Positions 47,336 to 59,429 of a stretch of 64,000 bases of DNA are shown here, piece by piece. Within the stretch, counting starts at the first letter, position 1. Every line of letters begins with the position of its first letter. Position numbers and translations under genes: made by a program. The stretch comes from Rhodospirillales bacterium (GTDB taxonomy: Bacteria; Pseudomonadota; Alphaproteobacteria; Rhodospirillales; JANQFP01). The stretch is from the NCBI GenBank assembly GCA_028277795.1, contig JANQFP010000242.1, positions 34,405 to 98,404 of the forward strand, read 5' to 3'. The notes beneath the pieces are model-generated. The model did no database searches. It worked only from the letters and a program-made list of their open reading frames with translations, and was not told where the DNA came from.

Positions 47336-50074
47336 GTGCAACCGGCCCACGTCTATCTGATCGACGGCTCGGGGTTCATTTTCCGGGCCTACCACGCCCT
47401 GCCGCCGATGACCCGGCCCGACGGCACGCCGGTGAACGCCGTCTACGGCTTCACGGCCATGCTGATGAAGCTGCTGGAGGACACCGACGCCGACCATGTC
47501 GCCGTGCTGTTCGACCGCGCGCGGCGCACCTTCCGCAACGACATCTATGCCGACTACAAGGCCAACCGGCCGGACCCGCCGGAGGATCTGATCCCCCAGT
47601 TCGAACTGGTGCGCGAGGCGACCCGCGCCCTCAACGTGCCGGCCGTGGACATGGACGGCTTCGAGGCCGACGACCTGATCGCCACCTATGCCCGACAGGC
47701 CCGCGCCGCCGGGGCCGAGGTCACCATCGTGTCGTCGGACAAGGACCTGATGCAGCTTGTCGGCGAGGGCGTCACCATGCTCGATGCGGTGAAGAACCGC
47801 ACCATCGGCCCTGGCGAAGTGGAGGAGAAGTTCGGCGTCGGGCCGGACAAGGTGGTCGACGTGCAGGCCCTGGCCGGCGATTCCACCGACAACGTGCCCG
47901 GCGTGCCCGGCATCGGCGTCAAGACCGCGGCCCAACTGATCGAGGCTTACGGCGACCTGGACGGGGTGCTCGACCACGCCGAGGACATCAAGCAGCCGAA
48001 GCGGCGTCAGGCCCTGGTGGATCATGCCGCCGACGCCCGCATCTCGCGGGACCTGGTCCGCCTGCGCGACGACGTGCCGGTGGAGGAGCCCCTCGACACC
48101 TTCGCCGTGCGTCCACCGGACCCCGAGGTGCTGCTGGGGTTCCTGCGCGAGCAGGCGTTCAAGTCCCTGCTCGCCCGCGTCGAGAGCCGCACCGGGGGCG
48201 GCGAGGCAGCGACCACCGCGCCGGCCGAAGTGTCCTACACCCTGGTGCAGACCGTGGCCGACCTGCAAGCGTGGGCCGACGCCGCGCAACGCGCCGGCGC
48301 CGTCGCCGTCGATACGGAGACCACGTCCCTGGACCCCATGCGGGCGGAGCTGGTGGGCGTTTCGCTGTCCGTCACGCCGGGGCATGCGTGCTACGTGCCC
48401 CTCGCGCACCGCGCCGCCAGCGACCAGACGGCGCTGGACCTGGGCGGCGGGGACGCCGACGCCGTCCCCGACCAGATCCCGCTGGCCGACGCCCTGGCCG
48501 TGCTGGGGCCCCTGCTCGCCGATCCCTCGGTCCTCAAGGTCGGCCACAACATCAAGTACGACATGCAGGTGCTGGCCCGCCACGGCCTGACCGCCACGCC
48601 CATCGACGACACCATGGTGCTGTCCTACGTGCTCGAAGGCGCGCTCCACGGCCACGGCCTGGACGAGCTGGCGTCCCTCCACCTGGGCGTGGACACCATC
48701 AAGTACAAGGACGTGGTCGGCACGGGCAAGAACCAGGTCACGTTCGAGCGGGTGCCCCTGGAGGCGGCCCGCGACTACGCGGCCGAGGACGCCGACGTCA
48801 CCGGCCGGCTGCACCACCTGCTCAAGCCGCGGCTGGTGGACGAGCACATGGTGACCGTCTACGAGACCATGGAGCGGGCGCTCGTCCCCGTGCTGCTGGC
48901 CATGGAGGGCCAAGGCATCACCGTCGATGCCGGCGAGCTGCTGCGCCTCAGCGAGGATTTCGCCGCCCGGCTGACGGACCTGGAAAAAAACATCCACGAC
49001 CTCGCCGGCCATCCGTTCAACGTCGGCTCGCCCAAGCAGTTGGGCGAGGTGCTGTTCGACGAGATGGGGCTGTCCGGCGGCAAGAAAGGCAAGACGGGCG
49101 CCTATGCCACCGGCGCCGACGTGCTCGAAGGGCTGGCCGCGGAGGGCCACGCGCTGCCGGCGCGGGTGCTGGACTGGCGGCAACTGGCAAAGCTCAAGAG
49201 CACCTACGCCGACACCCTGGTCGAGCAGATCAATCCGCGCACCGGGCGGGTCCACACGTCCTATGCCATGACCGGCACCTCGACCGGGCGTCTGGCCTCG
49301 TCGGACCCCAACCTGCAGAACATCCCGGTGCGCACCGAGGAGGGACGCAAGATCCGCAAGGCCTTCGTGGCCGAAAAGGGCTGGGTTCTGCTGTCGGCCG
49401 ACTATTCCCAGATCGAGCTCAGGCTGCTTGCCCACGTGGCCGGCATCGACGCCCTCAAGACCGCCTTCCGCGACGGCGCCGACATCCACGCGCTGACCGC
49501 GTCCCAGGTCTTCGGCATTCCGGCCGAGGGCATGGACCCGCTGGTGCGGCGGCGTGCCAAGGCCATCAACTTCGGCATCATCTACGGCATCTCGGCCTTC
49601 GGCCTGGCCCGCCAGCTCGGCATCGCCCAGAAGGAGGCGGCGGCCTACATCAACACCTACTTCGAGCGCTACCCGGGCATCCGCGACTACATGGACCGCA
49701 CCAAGCAGCAGGCCCATGCGCAGGGCTTCGTCACCACCCTGTTCGGCCGCAAGTGCTTCGTCCCCGGCATCACCGACAAGAACCCGGCCCGGCGCAGCTT
49801 CGCCGAGCGGGCCGCCATCAACGCGCCCATCCAGGGGGGAGCGGCCGACATCATAAAGCGGGCCATGGTGCGCCTGCCCGCGGCGCTGGTCGACGCCGGG
49901 CTGGCCGCCCGCATGCTGCTGCAGGTGCACGACGAGTTGGTGTTCGAGGTGCCGGAGGCGGAAATGGACGACACCATCGCGGTGGTCCGGCGGGTGATGG
50001 AGGGGGCGGCGCACCTGGATGTGCCCCTGGTCCTGGACACCGGGGTCGGGTACAACTGGAACGATGCCCATTGA
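47336..50074 (+). CDS. polA: DNA polymerase I
   Basis: A 912-residue three-domain polymerase for repair and Okazaki fragment processing. Residues 1-290 are the 5'-3' nuclease (YLIDGSGFIFRAYHALPP, FDRARRTFRNDIYADYKANR). About 315-510 is the 3'-5' exonuclease with its acidic residues present (VAVDTETTSLDPM, GHNIKYDMQVLA), so proofreading is probably intact. The polymerase domain has TGRLASSDPNLQNIPVRTEEG, SADYSQIELRLLAHVAG and LQVHDELVFEVP. The start is GTG 47336 behind GGAAGG. Confidence 0.97.
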   Translation: MQPAHVYLIDGSGFIFRAYHALPPMTRPDGTPVNAVYGFTAMLMKLLEDTDADHVAVLFDRARRTFRNDIYADYKANRPDPPEDLIPQFELVREATRALNVPAVDMDGFEADDLIATYARQARAAGAEVTIVSSDKDLMQLVGEGVTMLDAVKNRTIGPGEVEEKFGVGPDKVVDVQALAGDSTDNVPGVPGIGVKTAAQLIEAYGDLDGVLDHAEDIKQPKRRQALVDHAADARISRDLVRLRDDVPVEEPLDTFAVRPPDPEVLLGFLREQAFKSLLARVESRTGGGEAATTAPAEVSYTLVQTVADLQAWADAAQRAGAVAVDTETTSLDPMRAELVGVSLSVTPGHACYVPLAHRAASDQTALDLGGGDADAVPDQIPLADALAVLGPLLADPSVLKVGHNIKYDMQVLARHGLTATPIDDTMVLSYVLEGALHGHGLDELASLHLGVDTIKYKDVVGTGKNQVTFERVPLEAARDYAAEDADVTGRLHHLLKPRLVDEHMVTVYETMERALVPVLLAMEGQGITVDAGELLRLSEDFAARLTDLEKNIHDLAGHPFNVGSPKQLGEVLFDEMGLSGGKKGKTGAYATGADVLEGLAAEGHALPARVLDWRQLAKLKSTYADTLVEQINPRTGRVHTSYAMTGTSTGRLASSDPNLQNIPVRTEEGRKIRKAFVAEKGWVLLSADYSQIELRLLAHVAGIDALKTAFRDGADIHALTASQVFGIPAEGMDPLVRRRAKAINFGIIYGISAFGLARQLGIAQKEAAAYINTYFERYPGIRDYMDRTKQQAHAQGFVTTLFGRKCFVPGITDKNPARRSFAERAAINAPIQGGAADIIKRAMVRLPAALVDAGLAARMLLQVHDELVFEVPEAEMDDTIAVVRRVMEGAAHLDVPLVLDTGVGYNWNDAH

Positions 50075-50101
50075 GGCGGGCGTCCAAGGGGGTGTCGCGC
50101 C

Positions 50102-50446
50102 GTGCCCATGGAGCTGCGCAAGCTGTTTTTCCAGGCCGGTGAGCTGCAGGCGGCAGCGGTCAGCCACTGTCTGCGGTCCCGGATGACGCTGCCTGACGCC
50201 AACATCACCGGCGTCGAGACCCAGGACAATGCCGACGCCATGCTGATCCTGCGCTTCAGCCCCGACAACCCGGCGGACCGGGACCAGGTGGTCCTCAACC
50301 AGGACGAGGTGGCCGCCGCCCTGATCCGCTATTGCAAGGACAACCAGATTCCGTTGCCGCGCCGCGGCCAGAAGGCCCTCAGCGCCGAGGACGGCGGCAT
50401 CTCCCTGCTGGTCAACGTGGACTGGCGGAAGGGCGGAAAACCTTAA
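50102..50446 (+). CDS. Conserved hypothetical protein
   Basis: A 114-residue soluble protein starting at GTG 50102 (or ATG 50108): ELRKLFFQAGELQAAAVSHC, LILRFSPDNP, NQDEVAAALIRYCKDNQIPLPRRGQKAL. No catalytic motif is seen. It has a mixed helix/strand pattern and ends in a Lys/Gly tail. Similar short proteins occur in Rhodospirillales, but I know of no function. It follows polA by 27 nt and overlaps msrQ tail to tail by 4 nt. Confidence 0.75.
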   Translation: MPMELRKLFFQAGELQAAAVSHCLRSRMTLPDANITGVETQDNADAMLILRFSPDNPADRDQVVLNQDEVAAALIRYCKDNQIPLPRRGQKALSAEDGGISLLVNVDWRKGGKP

Positions 50447-51063
50447 ACGGTGCGCCGGGCGGGCTTGGCACCCCTGCGCCACGCCGCCACCACCCGGTAT
50501 CCGAGCAGTACGGCCAGCACGCCGGCATAGATCAGGGGCTCGCGCACGTCGGCCTTGACCATCATGTAGAAGTGCACGACGGCGCCGATGGCCGCCGGGT
50601 AGACCAGGCGGTGCAGAGCCTTCCAGCGGGCGGCGCCGAGGCGCTTGATCATGCCTTTGGTGGATGTCGCCGCCAACGGGATCAACATCAGCAGCGTCGC
50701 CATGCCGACGGTGATGTAGGTGCGCTTGACGATGTCGGCCCAGATCTCCGCCCAGGCGAAGAACTGGTCGAGGCCCACGTAGCTGGAGACATGGAGCACG
50801 GCGTAGGCGAAGGCGAACAGCCCGAGCATGCGGCGGAAGCGCATGAACACCGCCTGGCCGGTGAGCCGGGTGGCCGGCGTCACCGTCAGGGTGATCAGCA
50901 GGAAGCGCAGCGCCCAGTCACCGAGGAAGCGGTTGGTCGCCTCGATGGGGTTCGCCCCAAGGTCTCCGGTCACGGCCCGCCAGGCCAGCCACGCCAGCGG
51001 CATCAGGCAGAGGACGAACACCAGCGGCTTGACGATCCATCGGAGGCGCTGCTCTGGGGTCAT
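50443..51063 (-). CDS. msrQ: Heme-binding membrane subunit MsrQ
   Basis: MsrQ passes electrons from the respiratory chain to the periplasmic methionine sulfoxide reductase MsrP. The 206-residue protein has about six membrane helices, with heme-ligand histidines expected in FAYAVLHVSSYV, WKALHRLVYPA and GAVVHFYMMV, and the family strings ITLTVTPATRL and RFRRMLGLFAFAYA. It lies 28 nt downstream of msrP in the standard operon. Confidence 0.95.
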   Translation of the reverse strand: MTPEQRLRWIVKPLVFVLCLMPLAWLAWRAVTGDLGANPIEATNRFLGDWALRFLLITLTVTPATRLTGQAVFMRFRRMLGLFAFAYAVLHVSSYVGLDQFFAWAEIWADIVKRTYITVGMATLLMLIPLAATSTKGMIKRLGAARWKALHRLVYPAAIGAVVHFYMMVKADVREPLIYAGVLAVLLGYRVVAAWRRGAKPARRTV

Positions 51064-51091
51064 GCTCCGCGGGCGCGTTGCGGCCTGAGGC

Positions 51092-52042
51092 TCAATAGAA
51101 CTTGGCCAGGTCCATGCCGGTGTACAGGTGCGCCACCTCCTCGCCGTAGCCGTTGAACATCAGGGTTTCGCGCTTGAAGAACTCGCCGATGCGCCGCTCC
51201 CGCGCCTGGCTCCAGCGGGGATGGTCCACGTTGGGATTGACGTTGGCATAGAAGCCGTACTCGTGCGGCGTGGCGATATTCCACGAGGTCGGCGGCATGG
51301 CCTCCTGGAAGCTGATGCGGACGATGGATTTGATGCCCTTGAACCCGTACTTCCACGGCACCACCAGCCGGATGGGCGCCCCGTTCTGGTTGGGCAGCTC
51401 TTCGCCGTAGAGCCCGACGGCGAGGATGGTCAAGGGATGCATGGCTTCGTCCATGCGCAGCCCCTCGCGATAGGGCCAGTCCAGAATCGCCCTCTGCTGG
51501 CCGGGCATCCGCTTGGGGTCGTACAGGGTGTCGAAGGCCACGAACCTGGCCTTGCTCGTGGGCTCCAGGCGCTTGATCACGTCGCCCAGGGGGACGCCGA
51601 CCCAGGGGATCACCATGGACCAGGCCTCGACGCACCGCATGCGGTAGATGCGCTCCTCCAGCGCGTGGGGCCGGATCAGGTCGTCCAGGTCGTAGACGCC
51701 GGGCTTGGCCACCTCGCCTTCGACGGCGACCGTCCACGGCCGGGGCTCGAAGTCCGCCGAGTTCTCCACCGGATCGTCCTTGCCGGCGCCGAATTCGTAG
51801 AAGTTGTTGTAGGTGGTCACCGACTTGTAGTCGGTCAGCTCCTCGTCGGTGCTGAAGGGGCTCTTGGTGATGCCGTCGAGCTTGCGCCCGGCGACGGCGG
51901 GTCCCGCCAGCAAAGGCGACAACACGGCCGTGGCGCCGGCGACGGCGGCGGTGGCGAGGAAGCGCCGGCGGTCCGCGAAGACGGCCCGGGGCGTGATCTC
52001 GGAAGGCTTGACGTCCGACGGCCTGGTATGCCGGATCAACAT
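51092..52042 (-). CDS. msrP: Periplasmic methionine sulfoxide reductase catalytic subunit MsrP
   Basis: A molybdopterin enzyme that repairs oxidised methionines in envelope proteins. The 316-residue precursor has a Tat signal ([20 protein letters not shown], twin arginine near residue 25), the Mo-coordinating Cys in [11 protein letters not shown] (C137), and [20 protein letters not shown] near the end. The start at [16 protein letters not shown] follows AGGA and is the usual MsrP opening. It needs the molybdenum cofactor made with MoaC and MoeA. Confidence 0.96.
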   Translation of the reverse strand: MLIRHTRPSDVKPSEITPRAVFADRRRFLATAAVAGATAVLSPLLAGPAVAGRKLDGITKSPFSTDEELTDYKSVTTYNNFYEFGAGKDDPVENSADFEPRPWTVAVEGEVAKPGVYDLDDLIRPHALEERIYRMRCVEAWSMVIPWVGVPLGDVIKRLEPTSKARFVAFDTLYDPKRMPGQQRAILDWPYREGLRMDEAMHPLTILAVGLYGEELPNQNGAPIRLVVPWKYGFKGIKSIVRISFQEAMPPTSWNIATPHEYGFYANVNPNVDHPRWSQARERRIGEFFKRETLMFNGYGEEVAHLYTGMDLAKFY

Positions 52043-52245
52043 AGTGTGCGGTCCTGTTCCATCCCCCGAGTTTCGGGCCATGCCGGTTTCCCGTTCCGGC
52101 GCCGGCCCCCGTCTCCCGATCATGTGTCCCCTGCGCCGACGGAAAACAAGGCGTCGTCGTCGGCGCGGGTCGCGGCGAAGGTGGCACCGGCCACGATGGG
52201 CGTCAAGGTTTGCCCGCCGGCGATTTCCGGTATAACAACCGGCCC

Positions 52246-52914
52246 ATGCGGGTTCTGCACCACCTCTGGCTGTCCCCCTTCTGCCGCAAGGTCCGCGTCG
52301 TCCTTCACGAGAAGGGCCTGGCCTTCGACATGCAGGTCGAGCCGGTCTGGGAGCGGCGGGTCGAGTTCCTCAGCCTCAACCCGGCCGGCGATGTGCCGGT
52401 GCTGGTGGAAGGCGACGGCACGACGCTGTCGGGCAGCGACGCCATCTGCGAGTTCCTCGACGAGGTCACGCCCGAGCCGCCGCTGATCGGACGCCAGCCG
52501 CGGGAGCGGGCCGAGGTGCGCCGGCTGGTCGAGTGGTTCGACCGCAAGTTCAATGCCGAGGTCACCGAGCGGCTGGTCGGGGAGAAGATGATGAAGCGGT
52601 TCCTCGGCATAGGCGAACCGGACTCCCAGGCCGTGCGGGCCGGCCACATCAACATCCACCATCACCTGGAGTACATCGGCTACCTGATGGAGCGGCGCTC
52701 GTGGCTGGCCGGCGATACCCTGACGCTCGCCGACATCGCGGCGGGCGCCCACCTGTCGACGGTGGACTACCTGGGCGATGTGCCGTGGACGGATTACGAG
52801 GGCGCCAAGGACTGGTACGCCCGTCTCAAGTCGCGGCCCAGCTTCCGGCCCTTGTTGGCCGACCGCATCCCCGGTGCGCCGCCACCGAAAGCCTACGCCG
52901 ACCTGGATTTCTGA
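52246..52914 (+). CDS. fzlA: FzlA-like glutathione S-transferase homologue
   Basis: A 222-residue GST-fold protein resembling FzlA, the essential FtsZ-binding protein of Caulobacter that promotes constriction. The N-terminal thioredoxin part has [15 protein letters not shown] and [11 protein letters not shown]; the helical part has [25 protein letters not shown]. The diagnostic C-terminal stretch (about residues 183-222) contains [30 protein letters not shown] and the final YADLDF. The start is placed at [13 protein letters not shown]. It diverges from msrP. Confidence 0.85.
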   Translation: MRVLHHLWLSPFCRKVRVVLHEKGLAFDMQVEPVWERRVEFLSLNPAGDVPVLVEGDGTTLSGSDAICEFLDEVTPEPPLIGRQPRERAEVRRLVEWFDRKFNAEVTERLVGEKMMKRFLGIGEPDSQAVRAGHINIHHHLEYIGYLMERRSWLAGDTLTLADIAAGAHLSTVDYLGDVPWTDYEGAKDWYARLKSRPSFRPLLADRIPGAPPPKAYADLDF

Positions 52915-52921
52915 GCGCGGG

Positions 52922-53428
52922 TCACCCGGCGTCGAGGTCCGCCGACGCCTCACGCAGCTCGGCGGCGCTGGCCCGGGCCGGTGCCGCCGTGCCGTGGGCC
53001 TCCCAGCCGTCGTACACGGCCGTGGCCTTGCGGTCCTGCCGGCGCCGGAGGTCGCCCGAGGTCAGGTCCACGAAGCCGTGCAGCTTGCGGGAGCTGGGCA
53101 GGTCGTTGACCATCAGGAAAACGCCGGCGGGAGTCTCGAAGACGTCGCCCGCCTCGGGCGCCGGGCGGTCCGCTTGGTGACGGGGACCGAAGGTGAAGGC
53201 CACCTGGCCGCCGCAGTCGACCAGGGCGTCCTCCGGGTCCACGTAGACCAGGGTCAGCGGCCCGGCCGGCACCGGGTCCAGCGGCACCACGTAGTGGTGG
53301 ACGAAGTCGCGGCCCTCGCGCTCCACCTTCATGCCGAAGACCGAGTCCGCTCCGCTGCCGAACAGCACCGCGTGGCCGCACGGCACCTCGTAGGCCATCT
53401 TGCGTTCCAGCTTCGGCGTGTCGGTCAT
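52922..53428 (-). CDS. Hypothetical protein
   Basis: A 168-residue protein with no signal peptide or membrane segment. Visible segments are MAYEVPCGHAVLFGSGADSV, FVHHYVVPLDPVPAGPLTLV, FETPAGVFLMVNDLPSSRK and an Ala/Glu-rich tail. A GGAGGG site precedes the ATG. The opening with Cys and His could bind a metal, but no family is recognised. It converges on fzlA with 7 nt between. Confidence 0.65.
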   Translation of the reverse strand: MTDTPKLERKMAYEVPCGHAVLFGSGADSVFGMKVEREGRDFVHHYVVPLDPVPAGPLTLVYVDPEDALVDCGGQVAFTFGPRHQADRPAPEAGDVFETPAGVFLMVNDLPSSRKLHGFVDLTSGDLRRRQDRKATAVYDGWEAHGTAAPARASAAELREASADLDAG

Positions 53429-53473
53429 GGACCCTCCCCCGGGGCGGAGTTATGGGGCGCCGGGCGGGGTTCG

Positions 53474-54226
53474 TCAATCGGGCTTCACGTCCATGCGCTC
53501 CAGGTTGGCGCGGGCGGCCCGCGCGGCGTCGGTGTGCGGCGCCGTCGTGACCACGGCCAGCCAGTCCTGCCGGGCCCCGTCGGGGTCGCCCTGCAGGCGG
53601 CGCAGGATGCCCCGCTCCAGCCGGCCCTCCGGGTGGTCGGGCTCCAGCGTCAGGGCCTGCTCGGCATCGGCCAGGGCGCTCGGCAGGTCGTCCAGGTGGC
53701 GGTGGGCGCTGGCCCGGAACACGTAGGCCTGGGCGTGCCCCGGGTCGATGGCGAGGGCGTTGTCCAGGTCGGCAATGGCGGTCGGGTAGTCGCCGAGGGC
53801 GGCGTGGGCCGCGGCCCGGTCGACCAGCAGCTCGGGGTCGTCGGGGCTCAGCGTCAGGGCCGCGGTGAGGACCGCCACGGCGCGTCCCGGCTGGGCGTCG
53901 AGTAGCCACGCCTGGGCGGCGTGGGCCAGGATGCTGGCCTTGAACGGGGGCTCGGCGTGGATGCTCTGGGCCAGGGCCTCGAAGCGGCGGGCCGCTTCGG
54001 CGAACTGCTCCAGATTGAACAGCGCCACCGCCGCGCAGTGCTCGGCCGCGTCGCCGCCGCCCATGTGACGCCAGCCCACCGCCTGCTCGAAGGCGTCCTC
54101 GGGAGCGGCCCGGGCCAGATCCATGCAGGCCCGGTAGGTCCGTGCGTGGTCGATCTCGGCGCCGGTGGCAGGAATCGTGAAGGTAAGGGTCGCGCAAAAA
54201 ACGATTGCTCCCGCGGTTCTGGTCAT
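53474..54226 (-). CDS. Exported TPR-repeat protein
   Basis: A 250-residue protein with a signal peptide (AGAIVFCATLTFTIPATGAE) and at least four tetratricopeptide repeats between about residues 65 and 235, for example DPELLVDRAAAHAALGDYPT and HAQAYVFRASAHRHLDDLPS. TPR arrays bind other proteins; the partner is unknown. Probably periplasmic. It diverges from the epimerase gene with 68 nt between. Confidence 0.85.
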   Translation of the reverse strand: MTRTAGAIVFCATLTFTIPATGAEIDHARTYRACMDLARAAPEDAFEQAVGWRHMGGGDAAEHCAAVALFNLEQFAEAARRFEALAQSIHAEPPFKASILAHAAQAWLLDAQPGRAVAVLTAALTLSPDDPELLVDRAAAHAALGDYPTAIADLDNALAIDPGHAQAYVFRASAHRHLDDLPSALADAEQALTLEPDHPEGRLERGILRRLQGDPDGARQDWLAVVTTAPHTDAARAARANLERMDVKPD

Positions 54227-54294
54227 CGGCCCCTCCCGTCGCTAGGTTTGGCCACCGCGGCCGGCAACGCAAGCGGCACGAGGATGCCACCTTC

Positions 54295-55182
54295 ATGACC
54301 CCGGACTCCCCACGGCTGTTCTGCTTCGGCCTCGGCTACAGCGCCCAGAGGCTGGCGGCGGCGCTGATGGCCGACGGCTGGACGGTGGCCGGCACCTGCC
54401 GGGGCGACGCGGCGCGCGACGAGCTGGCGGCCATGGGCATCGACGCCCACCTGTTCGACCGCGACCGGCCCCTGAACGACCCAGCGGCGGCGCTGCGCGG
54501 TGCCACCCACGTCCTCAGCTCCGTCCCCCCCGACGGGACCGGCGACGTCGTGGTCGACGTCCACGGCGCCGACATCGGCGCCGTCGACGGCCTGCGCTGG
54601 GTCGGCTACCTGTCCACCACCGGCGTCTACGGCGACACCGACGGCGCCGTGGTCGACGAAGACGCGCCCACCAATCCGTCGTCCGAGCGCAGCCGCCGCC
54701 GGGTGGTCGCCGAGGCGGCGTGGCTCGGCCTGTGGCGGGACGCCGGGACGCCGGTCCACATCTTCCGCCTGCCCGGCATCTACGGGCCGGGGCGCAGCAC
54801 CCTCGACCAGGTCCGCGCCGGGACCGCGCGGCGCATCGACCGGCCCGGGCACCTGTTCTGCCGCATCCACGTGGACGACATCGCCGGCGTGCTGCGCGCC
54901 TCCATGGAGCGGCCGCGGCCGGGCGCCATCTACAACGTCTGCGACGACGAGCCCGCGGCCCCGGCCGACGTGGTGGCCTATGCCTGCGACCTGCTCGGCG
55001 TGGCGCCACCGCCCCTGGTGCCGTTCTCCGAGGCCGTGACGGCCATGTCTCCCATGGCGCTGTCCTTCTGGCGCGACAACCGGCGCATCGCCAACGATCG
55101 CATCAAGCGGGAATTGCGCGCGCGCCTGCTCTACCCGGACTACCGGGCCGGGCTGCGTGCCGTTTTGGAGGCGGGCGGATAA
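54295..55182 (+). CDS. NAD(P)-dependent sugar epimerase/dehydratase-like protein (YeeZ type)
   Basis: A 295-residue Rossmann protein of the extended SDR class. FCFGLGYSAQRLAAALMADG is the nucleotide site in its atypical GxGYxA form. LSTTGVYGDTDGAVVDEDAP holds the catalytic Tyr in YGD context, FRLPGIYGPGRS and RIHVDDIAGVL follow, and YNVCDDEPAAPADVV is near the end. This matches YeeZ/YbjT-like proteins more than true epimerases; substrate unknown. It starts at ATG 54295 and precedes acnA by 84 nt. Confidence 0.85.
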   Translation: MTPDSPRLFCFGLGYSAQRLAAALMADGWTVAGTCRGDAARDELAAMGIDAHLFDRDRPLNDPAAALRGATHVLSSVPPDGTGDVVVDVHGADIGAVDGLRWVGYLSTTGVYGDTDGAVVDEDAPTNPSSERSRRRVVAEAAWLGLWRDAGTPVHIFRLPGIYGPGRSTLDQVRAGTARRIDRPGHLFCRIHVDDIAGVLRASMERPRPGAIYNVCDDEPAAPADVVAYACDLLGVAPPPLVPFSEAVTAMSPMALSFWRDNRRIANDRIKRELRARLLYPDYRAGLRAVLEAGG

Positions 55183-55266
55183 GGCGTTGCGGCCACATAT
55201 AGACAGGGCGGGCAAAGTATGCTGTAGGACGCCCGCGCCAGTCTGCAACAACGGAGGGCCCTGCCC

Positions 55267-57948
<2,682 letters not shown>

Positions 57949-58028
57949 CCGCGCGGCGCGGCGGGTCTCACGCCGGCCTCACCGCCATGTGATTGGTCGC
58001 CGTCCCAACAATGCGGTATGTCTCGCCG

Positions 58029-58757
58029 ATGGTTCGTATCGCGGCGGCATTTCTGTTGGCGTTGGCGACCGCCCTCACCGCCGGGGCGGCAACGGCCGAC
58101 GACCGGCCGCTGACCGTGGTCGAGCTCTATACCTCCCAGGGCTGCAACTCCTGTCCCCCGGCCGACGCCTTCCTCGGCGAGCTGGCCGAGCGGGACGACC
58201 TGCTGGCCCTGTCCTTCCACGTGGACTACTGGGACTACATCGGCTGGAAGGACCCCTTCGCCAGTCGGGCCCACAGCGACCGCCAGCGCCAGTACGCCGC
58301 GCGCTTCGGGATGCGCTACGTGTACACGCCGCAGATGGTCATCGACGGCGTCGCCCAGGTGACCGGCTCCGACCGCAGCGCCGTTCTGGCCGGCATCAAG
58401 AAGGCCCAGGGCCGCGACCCGGTCCCCGTCGCCATCGAGGCGACCGGCTCCGGTTCGGTCACCGTGACCGTCGGCGCAGGCAACGCGGGGGGGCCGGCCG
58501 ACGTGTGGCTGGTGGTGTTCGACCGCGAGCATGCCACCGACGTCCGGCGGGGCGAGAACCGCGGGCGGAACCTGCGCAACTTCAACGTGGTGCGACGGTT
58601 CGAGCGGCTCGCCACCTGGCACGGCGAGGCCCTGACCATCCCCGCCGCCATGTCGGAGGGGAGCGTGGCCAGCGACGCCTGCGGCGTCATCGTCCAGGAG
58701 CAGCGGTCGGGCCACGTGCTCGGCGCCGCGTCCCTGTCCCTGGCCGCCACCCGGTAA
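58029..58757 (+). CDS. DUF1223 exported thioredoxin-like protein
   Basis: A 242-residue exported protein. A signal peptide (about residues 1-23, ending GAATAD) precedes VVELYTSQGCNSCPPADAFL, a thioredoxin-like opening with CNSC (C39/C42), then LSFHVDYWDYIGWKDPFAS and YTPQMVIDG, the conserved marks of DUF1223. A periplasmic redox role is suggested by fold, not proven. ATG 58029 gives a proper signal peptide. It lies 80 nt after acnA. Confidence 0.88.
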   Translation: MVRIAAAFLLALATALTAGAATADDRPLTVVELYTSQGCNSCPPADAFLGELAERDDLLALSFHVDYWDYIGWKDPFASRAHSDRQRQYAARFGMRYVYTPQMVIDGVAQVTGSDRSAVLAGIKKAQGRDPVPVAIEATGSGSVTVTVGAGNAGGPADVWLVVFDREHATDVRRGENRGRNLRNFNVVRRFERLATWHGEALTIPAAMSEGSVASDACGVIVQEQRSGHVLGAASLSLAATR

Positions 58758-58890
58758 TCCCGCACCGCAAGAATTTATTTTGCGCCCGCCGCCTACGCAC
58801 GGCGGCGACTAAGCCGCTGCGGAAATTCGTGTATTCCAGCCGGGTTTGGGTATTCGAGAGTCGTTATTACCGATGGTTTCGCGGACTCGG

Positions 58891-58919
58891 TTGAAAAAAC
58901 CGATGAGTTCCTGTTAAAC
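58891..58919 (+). promoter_or_regulatory. Strong candidate promoter in the 334-nt gap before the small protein gene
   Basis: TTGAAA (58891-58896), 17 nt, TTAAAC (58914-58919). The resulting 5' leader is about 165 nt, long for a 76-codon gene. The rest of the gap 58758-59091 holds a 7-bp GC hairpin (CGCCGCC at 58787, GGCGGCG at 58801) and two copies of ACCGATG (about 58870 and 58900), but no other gene that I can support. Confidence 0.65.
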
Positions 58920-59091
58920 TCTGCCCACCTTCGCATCAAAGCGTCAAATCCGCGGTCCGGGACACGACCAACAAAAAGACCGTCCGGCCGCCGACAAAAC
59001 AGCAAAGCGCAGCGGAGGACGCGGAATACGGGACATCCGGGACGTGCGCCTCGGCGGCAACCCGGGGGCAAAACCGTTCTGGGAGAGAAAC

Positions 59092-59322
59092 ATGTACAAG
59101 ACCGCGGGCGACAGGACGCGCCTCATGAATGGGCCGACCAATGGCGGTCGCCCGGCGCGTCGGGTGATCCCTTATGGGATAGGGGGAATCGAGCCGCCCC
59201 TCGAGGAATTGCTCCAGGACCCGATTACGCAGACCCTGATGGACCGGGACCACGTGCGGTCGCAGGATCTGTTGAGCCTGATCGAGACCACCCGGTCGGG
59301 ATTGAAGGCGGGCGGGCGCTAG
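59092..59322 (+). CDS. Small conserved alphaproteobacterial protein
   Basis: A 76-residue soluble protein. The first 30 residues are basic and probably flexible; the rest reads IEPPLEELLQDPITQTLMDR and DHVRSQDLLSLIETTR. The EPPLEELLxDPI motif recurs in small uncharacterised proteins of alphaproteobacteria. A GGGAGAG ribosome site precedes the ATG. A good promoter and long leader suggest substantial or regulated expression. No function known to me. Confidence 0.78.
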   Translation: MYKTAGDRTRLMNGPTNGGRPARRVIPYGIGGIEPPLEELLQDPITQTLMDRDHVRSQDLLSLIETTRSGLKAGGR

Positions 59323-59429
59323 GGCCCGCGCCACCCGGCTATCCGCCGGCCTCCGGTGCGGCACGCGGCAGGGTCGCCGCGGTCGCGACGTCATATCTTT
59401 AACCCGCAATTTGTCCGATCGGCGCCGGC

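Noticed and set aside
47309..50482. A 1057-codon antisense frame over polA
   Set aside because: It mirrors polA codon structure, has low-complexity composition and no ribosome site or motif.
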